Shown in pieces: positions 32,961-42,672 of a stretch of DNA of 64,000 nucleotides. Source of the stretch: Acidobacteriota bacterium (GTDB lineage Bacteria > Acidobacteriota > Blastocatellia > Pyrinomonadales > Pyrinomonadaceae); assembly GCA_003385635.1 (NCBI GenBank), contig QQUY01000001.1, forward strand, positions 620,001 to 684,000, given 5' to 3'. The number at the start of each line of letters is the position of its first letter. Position 1 is the first letter of the stretch. A model generated the notes under the pieces. The model ran no database searches, was not told the DNA's origin, and saw only the letters and a list, made by a program, of their open reading frames with translations. A program made the translations under genes and the position numbers.

Positions 32961-35075
32961 ATGAAAAAATATTTGAAAGAGGCGATAAAGCTTGGCGGTA
33001 AAGACCTCGAGGTCGAATACGGAAAAGTGGCCAAGCAAGCCGATGGCGCGGTTGTTATCCGCTACGGGGAGACGATGGTACTGGTTACCGCCGTCAGCGC
33101 CCGTTCACCAAGGGAAGGACTTGATTTCTTCCCGCTCACGGTCGAGTACCGTGAATCAAGCTATTCCGCGGGAAGGATCCCAGGAAACTACTTCAGGCGC
33201 GAGGGGCGCCCGAACGAGAAGGAAGTACTGACCTGCCGTCTGATCGACCGGCCCGTAAGGCCGCTGTTCCCGGACGGATACAGGAACGAGACTCAGGTCG
33301 TAGGAACCGTCATCTCGGCGGATTCGGACAATGATCCAGATGTAGTAGCGATCACCGGCGCATCGTGCGCGCTATTTCTTTCGGACATTCCTTTCGTAAA
33401 CCCGATCGCGGGTGTCAGGATCGGACTGGTCGATGGTAAATACCTCGTCAATCCTACTTACGACGAAAGACGCGATTCGGAGCTGAATCTGATCGTAGCC
33501 GGAACGGAAGAAGCGATCGTGATGGTCGAGGCCGAAGCTAACGAGGTCGCGGAGAACATCATGGTCGAGGCGATGATGCTTGCCCACAAGGAGATCAAAC
33601 GTCTTTGCCTCTGGCAAAAAGAGATGTTCAAGGCGCTCGAGATCGAGAAACGCGAGGCCGAGGCCCCTCAGCTCGACGACAAGCTCTCGGCGCAGATCGA
33701 GAAGAAGTTCGCGAAGAAGCTTCGCGAGGCGCTCGATACGACAGGAAAAGACAAGATCGCCAGCTATGCAGCGATAGATGAACTTAAGAAGGAAGTGGTC
33801 GAAAGCTATCCGGAAGATGATCCGGACAAGCGCGCGATGGCTTCGAAGGTCTTCGGCTACCTGAAAGAGAAGATCTTCCGCGAGGACATTCTGGCGAACA
33901 AACGCCGTCCCGACGGAAGAAAGTTTGGCGAGATCAGAAATGTGGCCTGCGAGGTCGGCTGGCTTCCGAGGGTCCACGGCTCCGCACTTTTCACGCGCGG
34001 TGAGACTCAGGCTATCGCCACGACGACGCTAGGCACCAAGTCGGACGAACAGTTCATGGATGACATTGAAACCGGTGAGATCAAGCGCCGATTCATGCTC
34101 CACTACAACTTCCCGCCGTATTCGGTTGGTGAGGCCGGACGATTTGGCGGCACGAGCCGCCGCGAGATCGGCCACGGAAACCTCGCGAGGCGCGCCATCG
34201 AGCCGCTTCTTCCCGCCGAGGACGAGTTCCCGTACACGATCCGCATCGTGTCGGATATCACCGAATCGAACGGTTCCTCGTCGATGGCCTCGGTGTGCGG
34301 CGGATGCCTTTCGCTGATGGATGCGGGTGTTCCGCTCAAGCGGCCCGTCGCGGGTGTCGCTATGGGACTCGTGATCGAGGGAAACCGCTACGCGATCCTT
34401 TCGGACATTGCCGGAGCTGAAGATCACTACGGCGATATGGACTTCAAGGTGACCGGAACGTCGGAAGGTATTACGGCGCTTCAGATGGACATCAAGGTCG
34501 AGGGGATCAACGCGCAAATTTTGGTCGAAGCTCTTGAGCAGGCGAAGAGGGGACGCGAGTTCATCCTCGGGATCATGGCCAAGGCCATCGAAACCCCGCG
34601 CGAAGATGTTTCGAAGTTCGCACCGAGGATCATCACGATCAAGGTTCATCCGGACAAGATACGCGACATCATAGGCCCGGGCGGCAAGATGATCCGTTCC
34701 ATCCAGGACGAGACCGGCGCAAAGATCGACATCGACGACGACGGAACCGTGAACATCGCCACTGCCGATTCGACGGCCGCCGATGCAGCTCTCGAGCGCA
34801 TCAAGGCTCTTACGGCGGAGGCTGAAGTTGGCGAAACCTATCTCGGAACCGTTTCGAGGATCGTCGATTTTGGCGCATTCGTTGAGATCTTCCCGGGCGT
34901 CGATGGACTGCTTCACATTTCGGAGATCTCCGAAAGACGCGTCCGTGACGTCCGCGACGAACTGAAGGAAGGCCAGCAGATAATGGTCAAGTGCATCGGC
35001 AAGGAAGGAAACAAGATCAAGCTTTCCAGAAAGGCGGTGCTCAAAGACGAGAAAGCTCAGGCGAAGGGCGAATAG
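32961..35075 (+). CDS. pnp: Polyribonucleotide nucleotidyltransferase
   Basis: 3'-to-5' phosphorolytic exoribonuclease, degradosome component. 704 residues: two RNase PH domains (ESSYSAGRIPGNYFRREGRP in the first; FPPYSVGEAGRFGGTSRREIG in the second), a KH domain (IIGPGGKMIRSI) and an S1 domain (GTVSRIVDFGAFVEIFPGVDG). Typical partner of rpsO. Preceded by GAGGAAACAG. Confidence 0.98.
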   Translation: MKKYLKEAIKLGGKDLEVEYGKVAKQADGAVVIRYGETMVLVTAVSARSPREGLDFFPLTVEYRESSYSAGRIPGNYFRREGRPNEKEVLTCRLIDRPVRPLFPDGYRNETQVVGTVISADSDNDPDVVAITGASCALFLSDIPFVNPIAGVRIGLVDGKYLVNPTYDERRDSELNLIVAGTEEAIVMVEAEANEVAENIMVEAMMLAHKEIKRLCLWQKEMFKALEIEKREAEAPQLDDKLSAQIEKKFAKKLREALDTTGKDKIASYAAIDELKKEVVESYPEDDPDKRAMASKVFGYLKEKIFREDILANKRRPDGRKFGEIRNVACEVGWLPRVHGSALFTRGETQAIATTTLGTKSDEQFMDDIETGEIKRRFMLHYNFPPYSVGEAGRFGGTSRREIGHGNLARRAIEPLLPAEDEFPYTIRIVSDITESNGSSSMASVCGGCLSLMDAGVPLKRPVAGVAMGLVIEGNRYAILSDIAGAEDHYGDMDFKVTGTSEGITALQMDIKVEGINAQILVEALEQAKRGREFILGIMAKAIETPREDVSKFAPRIITIKVHPDKIRDIIGPGGKMIRSIQDETGAKIDIDDDGTVNIATADSTAADAALERIKALTAEAEVGETYLGTVSRIVDFGAFVEIFPGVDGLLHISEISERRVRDVRDELKEGQQIMVKCIGKEGNKIKLSRKAVLKDEKAQAKGE

Positions 35076-35092
35076 ACAGTCTGATCTTGTTT

Positions 35093-35217
35093 ATCAGTTG
35101 CCCCCCGCTTTAGTGGGGGGACTCCCAGGTCTCAAAGACTCTCTTTCGGCGGGCTTAAGCCCGCCAATTACATTTTACGGGCCTTCGATCCCCCCGCTGA
35201 AGCGGGGGGCAACTGAT
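35093..35217. repeat. REP-like nested palindrome, long form
   Basis: Outer arms ATCAGTTGCCCC / GGGGCAACTGAT with inner CCCCCCGCTTTAGTGGGGGG and GGCGGGCTTAAGCCCGCC hairpins. It fills the pnp-glyQS gap and could end the pnp transcript. Confidence 0.87.
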
Positions 35218-35235
35218 GGGTCCTGAACAACAAAT

Positions 35236-36633
35236 ATGTCAGCCAGCAGTATCGAAACGATCGTAAACCTCTCCAAACGCAGGGGATTCGTATATCCCGC
35301 ATCCGAGATCTATGGCGGCCTCGGGAGTGCCTGGGACTACGGGCCTCTGGGTGTCGAACTGGCCAACAACATCAAGCAGCATTGGTGGAAGTGGATGGTC
35401 CACGACCGAGACGACATAGAGGGCATCGACTCGTCGATCATCCAGAACAGGCTTGTCTGGAAGTACTGCGGCCACGAAGACACGTTCAACGATATGCTTA
35501 CTGACTGCCGGACATGCAAGAAGCGTTTCCGCGCGGACAAGCTTGAGGACTCGCAGTGCGAGCTAAAGCCTTCAAAACATCCCGGTGAATTCGATAAGTG
35601 CGATCTCACAGAGCCGAGGCCGTTTCTGACGATGCTCAGTACGAGGCTCGGGGCCGTTGCCGATGACGAGGATTACGCTGCGATGGCTTACCTTAGGCCC
35701 GAAACGGCTCAGGGGATCTTTATTAACTTTGGCAACATCCTGACGACGTCGCGCAGAAAGCTGCCGTTTGGAATCGCCCAGATCGGAAAGTCGTTCCGCA
35801 ATGAGATAACTCCAGGAAACTTCATCCTTCGGACGCGAGAGTTCGAACAGATGGAGATGGAGTACTTCTGCAGGCCCGAGGATGCTCCGGCTCTGGTCGA
35901 CGAATGGGTGGAGAACTATCTGGAGTGGATGCGGTCGATCGGGATCTCGGATGAGAACATCTCGCTCTACGAAGTTCCGGAGGACGAGCTGGCGCACTAC
36001 TCCGTTCGAACGGTCGACGTAATGTACCGCTATTTCCCCGAACGAGAGGACGAGGAGAAACAGTGGGACGAACTGATGGGGATCGCGAACCGCACAGACT
36101 TTGATACGCGCGCGCATTCGAAGAAATCGGTGGACGAAGACGGGAACAACATAAACCCCGAATCGACGGAAGATCTTTCGTATTTCGATCCGCATACGCA
36201 GGAACGTTTCTATCCATACGTTGTCGAGCCGGCGATCGGCGTTAATCGCACGCTCCTTGCGGTCTTGATGGATGCTTACACGGAGAAAGAGACCGACCGC
36301 GGCGAGAACCGCGTCATTCTTCAGCTGAAGAATGAGCTGGCGCCGATCAAGGTTGCGATCCTGCCGCTAAAGAAGAACCACGACGAGATAGTCGGTCTGG
36401 CGCACAGGATCCGCAAGGACCTCTCAGGCTCGATCCGTTCGGTGTACGACGATACCGGAAGCATCGGAAAGCTCTACGCTCGGCAGGACGAGGTCGGAAC
36501 GCCTTTCTGCATCACAGTCGATTTTGATTCGCTCGAAGACCAGACGGTGACCGTCCGCGACCGCGACACATGGGAACAGGAACGGGTAAACGTCGACCGG
36601 CTAAGGGAATATCTTTCCGATCGGTTGGAATAA
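35236..36633 (+). CDS. glyQS: Glycyl-tRNA synthetase, dimeric class II type
   Basis: Charges tRNA-Gly. A single-chain enzyme of 465 residues related to the eukaryote/archaea/Gram-positive type, not the alpha/beta tetramer of E. coli. Class II motifs: IEGIDSSIIQNRLVWKYCGH region, motif 2 FRNEITPGNFILRTREFEQ, motif 3 near GVNRTLLAVLMDAY. A CxxC zinc knuckle (DCRTCKKRF) is inserted early. It stands alone between a REP-like element and the CCGTGG-type repeat. Confidence 0.96.
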   Translation: MSASSIETIVNLSKRRGFVYPASEIYGGLGSAWDYGPLGVELANNIKQHWWKWMVHDRDDIEGIDSSIIQNRLVWKYCGHEDTFNDMLTDCRTCKKRFRADKLEDSQCELKPSKHPGEFDKCDLTEPRPFLTMLSTRLGAVADDEDYAAMAYLRPETAQGIFINFGNILTTSRRKLPFGIAQIGKSFRNEITPGNFILRTREFEQMEMEYFCRPEDAPALVDEWVENYLEWMRSIGISDENISLYEVPEDELAHYSVRTVDVMYRYFPEREDEEKQWDELMGIANRTDFDTRAHSKKSVDEDGNNINPESTEDLSYFDPHTQERFYPYVVEPAIGVNRTLLAVLMDAYTEKETDRGENRVILQLKNELAPIKVAILPLKKNHDEIVGLAHRIRKDLSGSIRSVYDDTGSIGKLYARQDEVGTPFCITVDFDSLEDQTVTVRDRDTWEQERVNVDRLREYLSDRLE

Positions 36634-36639
36634 TTGAAA

Positions 36640-36812
36640 GCCACAGATGAAGGGGATGATCACGGATAATTTACGAAAACACAGTACGAAGAGCCACCGT
36701 GCTAAGTATTCTGCGACCAGTAGGACTTAGTTCCACCCTTTCCGAATCTGTGTTTATCCCCTGTATCTGTGGCTAACTCTCCTCTTTTTTCGTGAAATTC
36801 GTGTAATTCGTG
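36640..36812. repeat. CACAGAT/CCGTGG-type dispersed inverted repeat, copy 1
   Basis: The left word GCCACAGATGAAGGGGAT (36640-36657) is mirrored by ATCCCCTGTATCTGTGGC (36756-36773), followed by CGTGAAATTCGTGTAATTCG and a terminal GTGGC. The same words recur at 40965, 42333 and 43550. Confidence 0.75.
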
Positions 36813-38201
36813 GCTAATCCCCCGGACAAAGTGATTTCCCTCGCGAAGAAGGTTCGCGAAGCAGGCGGGCGGGCGATGCTCGTCGGCGGATGCGTCCGCG
36901 ACCGCCTCATGGGACGCGAGGCAGTAGAGAAAGACTGGGATGTCGAGGTCTACGGCGTCGAGCCTGAGAAACTTGAGAAGATCCTGAAGGAGTTCGGGCC
37001 GGTCAATAGCGTTGGAGCAATCTTCACAGTCTTCAAGATCGGACAGGACCTCGACGTGTCGATCCCCCGCAGGGAGCGCAAGACATCGAGGGGGCATAAA
37101 GGATTCGCGGTCGAGGGCGATCCCGCGATGTCGTTTGAAGAAGCCTGCCGACGCAGAGATTTCACCGTCAACGCAATCCTTGAAGATCCGCTCACAGGTG
37201 AGATCGTTGATCCGTTCGAAGGGCGGAAAGACATCGAGAACGAGGTTCTTCGTGCTGTCGATCCCAACACCTTCGTGGAAGACTCGCTTCGTGTCCTGCG
37301 AGCGGTCCAGTTCGCCGCGAGATTCGGGTTCGAGATCGAACCCGAAGCGAAAGAGCTCTGCAGATCGATAGATCTCACAGATCTTCCCGAAGAACGCGTA
37401 TGGGGCGAGATCGAAAAGCTCCTCCTCAAAGCGCCGAAGCCCGGGGAAGGCCTGAAGCTGATCTACGAACTAGGTATTGATGAACAGCTGTTCCCCGAGC
37501 TTGCCGCGTTGAAAGGCGTACCGCAGGAGCCTGAATGGCATCCGGAAGGCGATGTCGATGTCCACACGATGCTCGTGACGGATGAAGCGGCCAAGTTGAT
37601 CGATGATCTTTCTTATCCAAAAAAGGTCGCGGTAATGCTCGGCGCGATCTGCCACGACCTTGGAAAACCGCCGACAACAGAGGAGATCGACGGCAGGATC
37701 CGATCGCTGGGACATGATGAGGCGGGCGTCGAGCCTACGCATTCATTTCTCGACAAACTGAACATACACACTCTTGACGGCTACGACGTGCGGGAACAGG
37801 TCGTCCAGCTCGTCCGATATCACCTGAAGCCCGGCGAGTTCTACAAAGTTCGGGACAAAGTAGGTGACGGCGCCTTCCGGAGATTGGCGCGAAAGGTAGA
37901 ACCAGATCTGCTTTACAGGGTCGCGAAAGCCGATTCGCTCGGCCGCAACGCCGATTGGATCCCGAAAGAGAGGTGGTTCGATTCTGAGGCGCAGGAATGG
38001 TTCATCGAGCGTGCCCGCGAGCTTGAGGTCGAAGAGAAAGGCCCGCAGCCGATACTTATGGGCAGGCACCTGATCGATCTGGGGCTGAAGCCGTCGCCTG
38101 AGTTTGGAAAGATCATCGACGCGGTCTTTGAGAAACAGCTCGACGGCGTGATCACGAGTCTTGAGGACGCAATCGAAGAGGCGAAGAAGATGATCGGGTG
38201 A
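36810..38201 (+). CDS. CCA-adding-type tRNA nucleotidyltransferase with HD domain
   Basis: Class II nucleotidyltransferase fold: GGCVRDRL and the metal-binding KDWDVEVYG (DxD) near residue 25-40, RRRDFTVNA and the EDSLRVLRAVQFAARFGF neck, then an HD phosphohydrolase domain (HDLGKPPTT). Architecture fits the multifunctional CCA enzyme (tRNA 3' CCA addition and repair); a poly(A) polymerase role is less likely but possible. 463 residues from the GTG at 36810. This GTG lies inside the CCGTGG-type repeat and has no Shine-Dalgarno sequence; another GTG at 36831 is an equally possible start. Confidence 0.88.
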   Translation: MANPPDKVISLAKKVREAGGRAMLVGGCVRDRLMGREAVEKDWDVEVYGVEPEKLEKILKEFGPVNSVGAIFTVFKIGQDLDVSIPRRERKTSRGHKGFAVEGDPAMSFEEACRRRDFTVNAILEDPLTGEIVDPFEGRKDIENEVLRAVDPNTFVEDSLRVLRAVQFAARFGFEIEPEAKELCRSIDLTDLPEERVWGEIEKLLLKAPKPGEGLKLIYELGIDEQLFPELAALKGVPQEPEWHPEGDVDVHTMLVTDEAAKLIDDLSYPKKVAVMLGAICHDLGKPPTTEEIDGRIRSLGHDEAGVEPTHSFLDKLNIHTLDGYDVREQVVQLVRYHLKPGEFYKVRDKVGDGAFRRLARKVEPDLLYRVAKADSLGRNADWIPKERWFDSEAQEWFIERARELEVEEKGPQPILMGRHLIDLGLKPSPEFGKIIDAVFEKQLDGVITSLEDAIEEAKKMIG

Positions 38202-38238
38202 AGGCTTGCGCCCGATGTGCTAATCTCGGACACGAAAT

Positions 38239-39210
38239 ATGGCGAACACACGACACGACTGGACGGTCGGCGAGATCGGAACGATTCACGACCTGCCTTT
38301 TCCAGAGCTTATATTCCGGGCCCAGACGGTCCATCGCGAGTTCCACAAGACTGACGAGGTGCAAGGCTGTCAGCTTTTGAGCATCAAGACCGGCGGATGT
38401 CCCGAGGACTGCGCTTATTGCCCGCAATCCGCACATTACAAGACCGAGGTCGAACGGGAGAAACTGCTTGATGTTGGAAAGACCCTCGAGTCTGCGAGGA
38501 ACGCGAAAGCGTCAGGAGCGACCCGGTTCTGTATGGGCGCGGCGTGGCGCGATGTTCCTGACGGAGACCAGTTCGATCAGGTCATCGAGATGGTAAAGGG
38601 AGTTCGCGAACTTGGCCTTGAGGCCTGCTGCACGCTTGGGATGCTTCGCGAGGATCAGGCGGAAAAGCTTGCGGCTGCGGGACTTACGGCCTACAACCAC
38701 AATCTCGATACATCGCCCGAATTCTACGGCGACATCATCACGACACGTACTTACGACGAGCGACTGAAGACCTTGGAGAACGTCCGAAAAGCGGGCGTGA
38801 CGGTCTGCAGCGGCGGGATAATCGGTATGGGCGAGACGCCGGAAGACCGTTTCCGCCTGCTTCAGCAGCTTGCGAACCAGGACCCTCATCCCGAAAGCGT
38901 CCCGATCAACCAGCTTGTCAAGGTAAAGGGAACCCCGCTTGAGGAGGAAAAGGACCTCGATCTGTTCGATTTTGTACGGATGATCGCAACCGCGCGTATT
39001 CTTATGCCAAAGTCGATGGTCCGCCTGAGCGCCGGAAGGCTCGATCTTTCGGACGAAGGTCAGGCGCTTTGTTTTATCGCCGGCGCAAACTCGATATTTA
39101 TGGGGGAGAAGCTTCTTACCACGCCGAATCCCGAAGCGGACCGCGACCGCGAATTGCTCGGAAAGCTTGGGATGAAGCTCTTCTCGGAGAAGGCAGATGC
39201 CGCACATTGA
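38239..39210 (+). CDS. bioB: Biotin synthase
   Basis: Radical SAM enzyme that inserts sulfur into dethiobiotin, the last step of biotin synthesis. 323 residues. The cluster motif [12 protein letters not shown] (CxxxCxxC) is intact, followed by the conserved [12 protein letters not shown] and the [2Fe-2S] ligands including the arginine of VRLSAGR. It ends 14 bases inside the next gene. First gene of a probable bioB-hydrolase-methyltransferase operon. Confidence 0.98.
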   Translation: MANTRHDWTVGEIGTIHDLPFPELIFRAQTVHREFHKTDEVQGCQLLSIKTGGCPEDCAYCPQSAHYKTEVEREKLLDVGKTLESARNAKASGATRFCMGAAWRDVPDGDQFDQVIEMVKGVRELGLEACCTLGMLREDQAEKLAAAGLTAYNHNLDTSPEFYGDIITTRTYDERLKTLENVRKAGVTVCSGGIIGMGETPEDRFRLLQQLANQDPHPESVPINQLVKVKGTPLEEEKDLDLFDFVRMIATARILMPKSMVRLSAGRLDLSDEGQALCFIAGANSIFMGEKLLTTPNPEADRDRELLGKLGMKLFSEKADAAH

Positions 39211-40009
39211 ACTGAACGGAGCGCAGATCTGGTACAAGGACACGGGCGAAGGCGATCAGACGATCGTTTTCGCCCATGGCCTTTTATGGAGCGGCGAAAT
39301 GTTCGACGACCAGGTAGAGCACTTCAAAAATCGGTATCGCTGCGTAACTTTCGACTTCAGGGGACAGGGAAAGAGCGAGGTGACTGATAAAGGCTATGAT
39401 ATGGACTCGCTCACGCTTGATGCCGTCGAATTGATCAGAAAGCTCGATTGCGGTCCGGTGCATTTTGCGGGGCTCTCGATGGGCGGCTTCGTAGGAATGC
39501 GGCTCGCGATACGGCATCCGGACCTTCTGCATTCATTGATCCTTATCGAGACATCTGCCGACCCGGAACCTTCAGAGAATCTCTTCAAGTACAACGTGCT
39601 TAAATTCGTTGGCCGATGGTTCGGATTCGGGCTTGTCGCGTCGTCGATAATGCCGATCATGTTCGGCAAAACCTTTATGTCCGACCCGGAACGTGTCTCC
39701 GACAGAGACAGATGGCGGACAGCTTTGATCAACAACGACAGGGTCGGAACCACCCGGGCCGCGTCCGGGACGATCGGCAGGGAAGGCGTATTCGGAGACC
39801 TTGGAAAGATCGAGGCGCCGACCCTGATAGTCGTTGGCGAAGAAGATACGGCAACAGTTCCCGAGAAGGCGGAGAGGATGCACGCGGCGATCGAAAGCTC
39901 AAAGCTTGTGTATATCGAAGGCGCCGGGCATTCGTCGACGATCGAGAAACCGGAAGCCGTGAACAGTGCTGTGGAAGAGTTTCTAAAGGAGATCGATCAA
40001 GATGGCTGA
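39197..40009 (+). CDS. Alpha/beta-fold hydrolase, candidate BioH-like esterase
   Basis: Serine hydrolase of 270 residues. Nucleophile elbow GLSMGG (Ser94), oxyanion HG (FAHGLLWSG), acidic residue in the region [10 protein letters not shown] and the catalytic His in [11 protein letters not shown]. It overlaps bioB by 14 bases, so it is translated with it. General family: 3-oxoadipate enol-lactonase/BioH-like hydrolases. The operon context makes release of pimeloyl-ACP methyl ester a candidate role, but this is inference; many other substrates fit the fold. Confidence 0.9.
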   Translation: MPHIELNGAQIWYKDTGEGDQTIVFAHGLLWSGEMFDDQVEHFKNRYRCVTFDFRGQGKSEVTDKGYDMDSLTLDAVELIRKLDCGPVHFAGLSMGGFVGMRLAIRHPDLLHSLILIETSADPEPSENLFKYNVLKFVGRWFGFGLVASSIMPIMFGKTFMSDPERVSDRDRWRTALINNDRVGTTRAASGTIGREGVFGDLGKIEAPTLIVVGEEDTATVPEKAERMHAAIESSKLVYIEGAGHSSTIEKPEAVNSAVEEFLKEIDQDG

Positions 40010-40829
40010 AGCTGACAGAGAATACGTTCTTGGATCGTCCGACAACGAGATCATAAGGCTTGGATTCCAGCACGAGGTCTGGACAGAAGCGACTACGGAC
40101 CTATGGGAGAATGCGGGAATCACTTACGCCCATCGCGTCGCCGATCTTGGATGCGGCCCCGGTTTTGCCACGCTTGAGCTTGCAAGGGTTGTCGGCAATG
40201 CAGGCCACGTTTCAGCTGTAGATGCATCCGACAAGTTCGTCAAGTTACTCAAGGAACGAGTCGAATCGCTGCGGATCGAGAACATCGATGTTTCAAAGGG
40301 CGACGTCACTTCGTTAAAGCTTGAGGCGGATTCGTATGATTTTGCGTTCTCGCGGTGGCTCTACTGTTTTCTCAAGGAGCCAGAGAGGGCGGCTGAAGAA
40401 GCGCACAACATCCTGAGGCCGGGCGGCCGGCTCGTCATCCTCGACTACCTCAACTATCTAGCGGCGGGGGTCTTTCCGGGTTCAAAGAAGCTGAATTCGG
40501 TCTTTCAGGCTTATATGAAAGAGGTCAACAAGTTCTACGGAAGCTACAACGTAGGAAACGAACTTCCGGCTATCCTGGAGGGCCTGGGATTCGAGATCGT
40601 TTCGCTGACGCCGATCAACCGCATCGCCCGGCCGGGTGAGCCGGTCTGGCAGTGGGTAGAGATGTTCAACGAGATCTCGGTACCGAAGCTAACGAGGAAG
40701 AGGATCTGGAGTGCGAAACAGCGAAAGGACTTCGAGGCGGAGTGGGAGAAGGCGAAGGAAGAGCCGGGCACGTTCTTTTTCTCGCCTCCGATGATCGGGA
40801 TAGTCGCGGAGAAGGTTGAACAGGGATGA
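40002..40829 (+). CDS. Class I SAM-dependent methyltransferase, candidate BioC-like
   Basis: 275 residues with the SAM-binding motif VADLGCGPGFA (about 47-57), acidic post-I VDASDK and FAFSRWLYCFL as motif IV. It overlaps the hydrolase gene by eight bases. It does not show the N-terminal pattern typical of E. coli BioC and looks like a general UbiE/COQ5-type enzyme. Its location after bioB and a hydrolase makes it a candidate for the malonyl-ACP methylation step, which is otherwise missing here. Unproven. Confidence 0.88.
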   Translation: MAEADREYVLGSSDNEIIRLGFQHEVWTEATTDLWENAGITYAHRVADLGCGPGFATLELARVVGNAGHVSAVDASDKFVKLLKERVESLRIENIDVSKGDVTSLKLEADSYDFAFSRWLYCFLKEPERAAEEAHNILRPGGRLVILDYLNYLAAGVFPGSKKLNSVFQAYMKEVNKFYGSYNVGNELPAILEGLGFEIVSLTPINRIARPGEPVWQWVEMFNEISVPKLTRKRIWSAKQRKDFEAEWEKAKEEPGTFFFSPPMIGIVAEKVEQG

Positions 40830-40893
40830 AGGGGATGAAAGGGATCGCCAGGTTCCAGTTTTCGAGTTCCAAGACTGAGATTCGATACCTGTC

Positions 40894-40924
40894 TGATACA
40901 TGACCCATGACACCTGACACCTGA
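40894..40924 (-). repeat. Solo arm of the rplW-rplB inverted-repeat element
   Basis: On the minus strand this begins TCAGGTGTCAGGTGTCATGG and ends GTATCA, the same words as the 31-bp arms at 14667 and 14767. Confidence 0.7.
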
Positions 40925-40964
40925 ATCAGTACCCGGGGCGCCACCGATCTGCAAAATATTGTCC

Positions 40965-41163
40965 GCCACAGATAAAGGGGATTAACACTGATCTAATGAG
41001 GGTGGTTCAACAGGTCCGACGGGTAGGATGGCTCTCTCGCCGACCTTTGAACTTTGAACTGCCCGTGATCCGTGTTCATCCCCTTCATCCGTGGCTAACC
41101 ATCTTTTCGTGAAATTCGTGTGATTCGTGGCTGAACTTTTCAATCCGCACAATCCGTGGCTGA
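40965..41163. repeat. CACAGAT/CCGTGG-type dispersed inverted repeat, copy 2
   Basis: GCCACAGATAAAGGGGAT on the left is mirrored by ATCCCCTTCATCCGTGGC ending at 41095; then CGTGAAATTCGTGTGATTCG and CAATCCGTGGC follow, each ending in GTGGC. Confidence 0.75.
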
Positions 41164-41308
41164 CCTTTTAACTCTCCGGCATACTCGATTCGCGACCGGA
41201 ATTTCTATGAGATTCAGGGCTGGTGACATAGAATCGCAGGAAACTCCCCAATCCTGACGCGGTTTCTCGGACCAGACCGGAGAAATTGCCATCACCCGGA
41301 GGTTTGAA

Positions 41309-42313
41309 ATGAGAGTTGTTCTTGCCATTCTCGCAATACTTGTCGTGCAGTTGGGACTGTCTTACCCGGCTGCTTCGCAGACCGAGTATGACGATGGCCC
41401 GGGTTCCGGTCCCGTCATTTGGAAAGAAGTTTCGTACAACGGGTTTATGGCGAGTCTTCCTGGCGCGTCGCTAAAGGTCTATTCTTCGCGTACGAATGAA
41501 GAGGAATACAAGTACAAGAAGTACACGGCAAGCACCGAAAACGCCAGCTTCTTTGTCAGCGCATACAACAGTGTAGATCACTCTCCTCTCAAAACCGTTC
41601 TTGATTTCGCCGCGACCAAGGATGTCGTGGACTCCGAAGTGATTGTTGACGGCGTTCCGGGACGAAGGCTCGTTTTTTCCGAAGAGGGCGGATTCGGGCA
41701 TGAAGTTTTGATCTTTATTGAGCAGCCAAGGACCTGGATCTTTCACGCAGTTCGTCACACGGACGATAGTGACGACGTTTCGAAGTTCGTAGAATCTGTG
41801 CGTCTTGAGATTACGCGGGCACCGACTGAGCCTGATATCCGCGGCGTGCTCAAGAGATCAGTAAGCGATGTACTGGCAGAAGCAAAGAAATTTAGACAGC
41901 TTCCGGTAGTCGGTATTGAGCCCGATGATCCATCGTCACTGCCTGCGAGAGAAGGGAAACCGGGTCAGGGAGGTATGGGATCGGGCTCGGGTTCCGGTTC
42001 GGGTCAGAAAGCCCTGGATACTTCTGAGAAAAAGGCCGGCTCCGGTGATTCAGGCTTGAAAATCCTCACGAAACCGAGGCCTGGCTATTCTGAACTGGCC
42101 CGGAGATATAACCTCCAGGGCTCGGTTCTTTTGCGGGTCACGTTTCTCTCAAACGGATACGTTGGAAAAGTTGAAGTTGTTGAAGGGACTCCGATGGGCA
42201 TCACGGGAAAAGCGATCGATGCGGCAAAGAGGATTCGGTTCAACCCGCCGACCAGAAACGGTGTCCCGTACACGGTAAACAAAATGGTGCAGTATCACTT
42301 CACGATCTACTAG
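41309..42313 (+). CDS. TonB C-terminal-domain protein with signal peptide
   Basis: 334 residues. Residues 1-23 form a signal peptide (VVLAILAILVVQLGLSY then AASQ). Residues 30-170 are a globular region of unknown family containing DGVPGRRLVF. A Gly/Ser linker (GSGSGSGSG) leads to a TonB C-terminal domain of about 85 residues (ILTKPRPGYSELARRYNLQGSVLLRV ... split motif KAIDAAKRIRFNPP). Unlike classical TonB there is no membrane-anchor helix plus Pro-rich region; such proteins in Acidobacteriota and Bacteroidota are often secreted or periplasmic. GGAGG lies before the ATG. Not an evident part of biotin synthesis. Confidence 0.88.
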   Translation: MRVVLAILAILVVQLGLSYPAASQTEYDDGPGSGPVIWKEVSYNGFMASLPGASLKVYSSRTNEEEYKYKKYTASTENASFFVSAYNSVDHSPLKTVLDFAATKDVVDSEVIVDGVPGRRLVFSEEGGFGHEVLIFIEQPRTWIFHAVRHTDDSDDVSKFVESVRLEITRAPTEPDIRGVLKRSVSDVLAEAKKFRQLPVVGIEPDDPSSLPAREGKPGQGGMGSGSGSGSGQKALDTSEKKAGSGDSGLKILTKPRPGYSELARRYNLQGSVLLRVTFLSNGYVGKVEVVEGTPMGITGKAIDAAKRIRFNPPTRNGVPYTVNKMVQYHFTIY

Positions 42314-42672
42314 AGGAGTCGAGATCGTGCCCGGCCACGGATAACAAGAAGAGAAGTTCAGCCACGAATTCCACGAAGAAAGAATTAGCCACGGATTTCA
42401 CGGATTGCACGGATCGAAGGAAGCCTACCATCTGAAACTGTTTCCAATCGCTACATATTCACAGGAACAGAGCGGTCGTTAGGTGAGGAACCAGCGAATT
42501 CGCGAAATTGGTGAAATTAGTGGCTGGTTTCGTTGATCCGTGATATCCGTGTAATCCGTGGCAGATCTATCCCTGCCCGTCGCTGGCCTTGCGGGTTCCG
42601 ATTGCCTCTTTCCGTGTTATTCTCGCCGCCGCTCCTATACAATCTTCTGACACGTTCAATTCAAGGAGTGCT
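42314..42672. other. Intergenic region with dispersed repeats
   Basis: Mostly copy 3 of the CCGTGG-type repeat (42333-42568), then about 100 bases ending in AAGGAG, the ribosome-binding site of the next gene. No gene seen. Confidence 0.65.
42333..42568. repeat. CACGAATT/CCGTGG-type dispersed inverted repeat, copy 3
   Basis: Left side has GCCACGAATTCCACGAAG and GCCACGGATTTCACGGATTG; right side has the reverse words GTGAAATTAGTGGC and ATCCGTGTAATCCGTGGC. Together they can fold into a long imperfect hairpin. Confidence 0.72.

Larger units (their letters stand above)
40830..41308. other. Intergenic region filled by dispersed repeats
   Basis: Contains one arm of the 31-bp repeat (40894-40924) and a full copy of the CCGTGG-type repeat (40965-41163). 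The last 100 bases before the TonB-like gene include GGAGG before its start. No coding sequence is supported. Confidence 0.65.

Noticed and set aside
36634..36809. tRNA gene near glyQS or the CCA enzyme
   Set aside because: No T-loop or anticodon-stem pattern; the sequence is the dispersed repeat.
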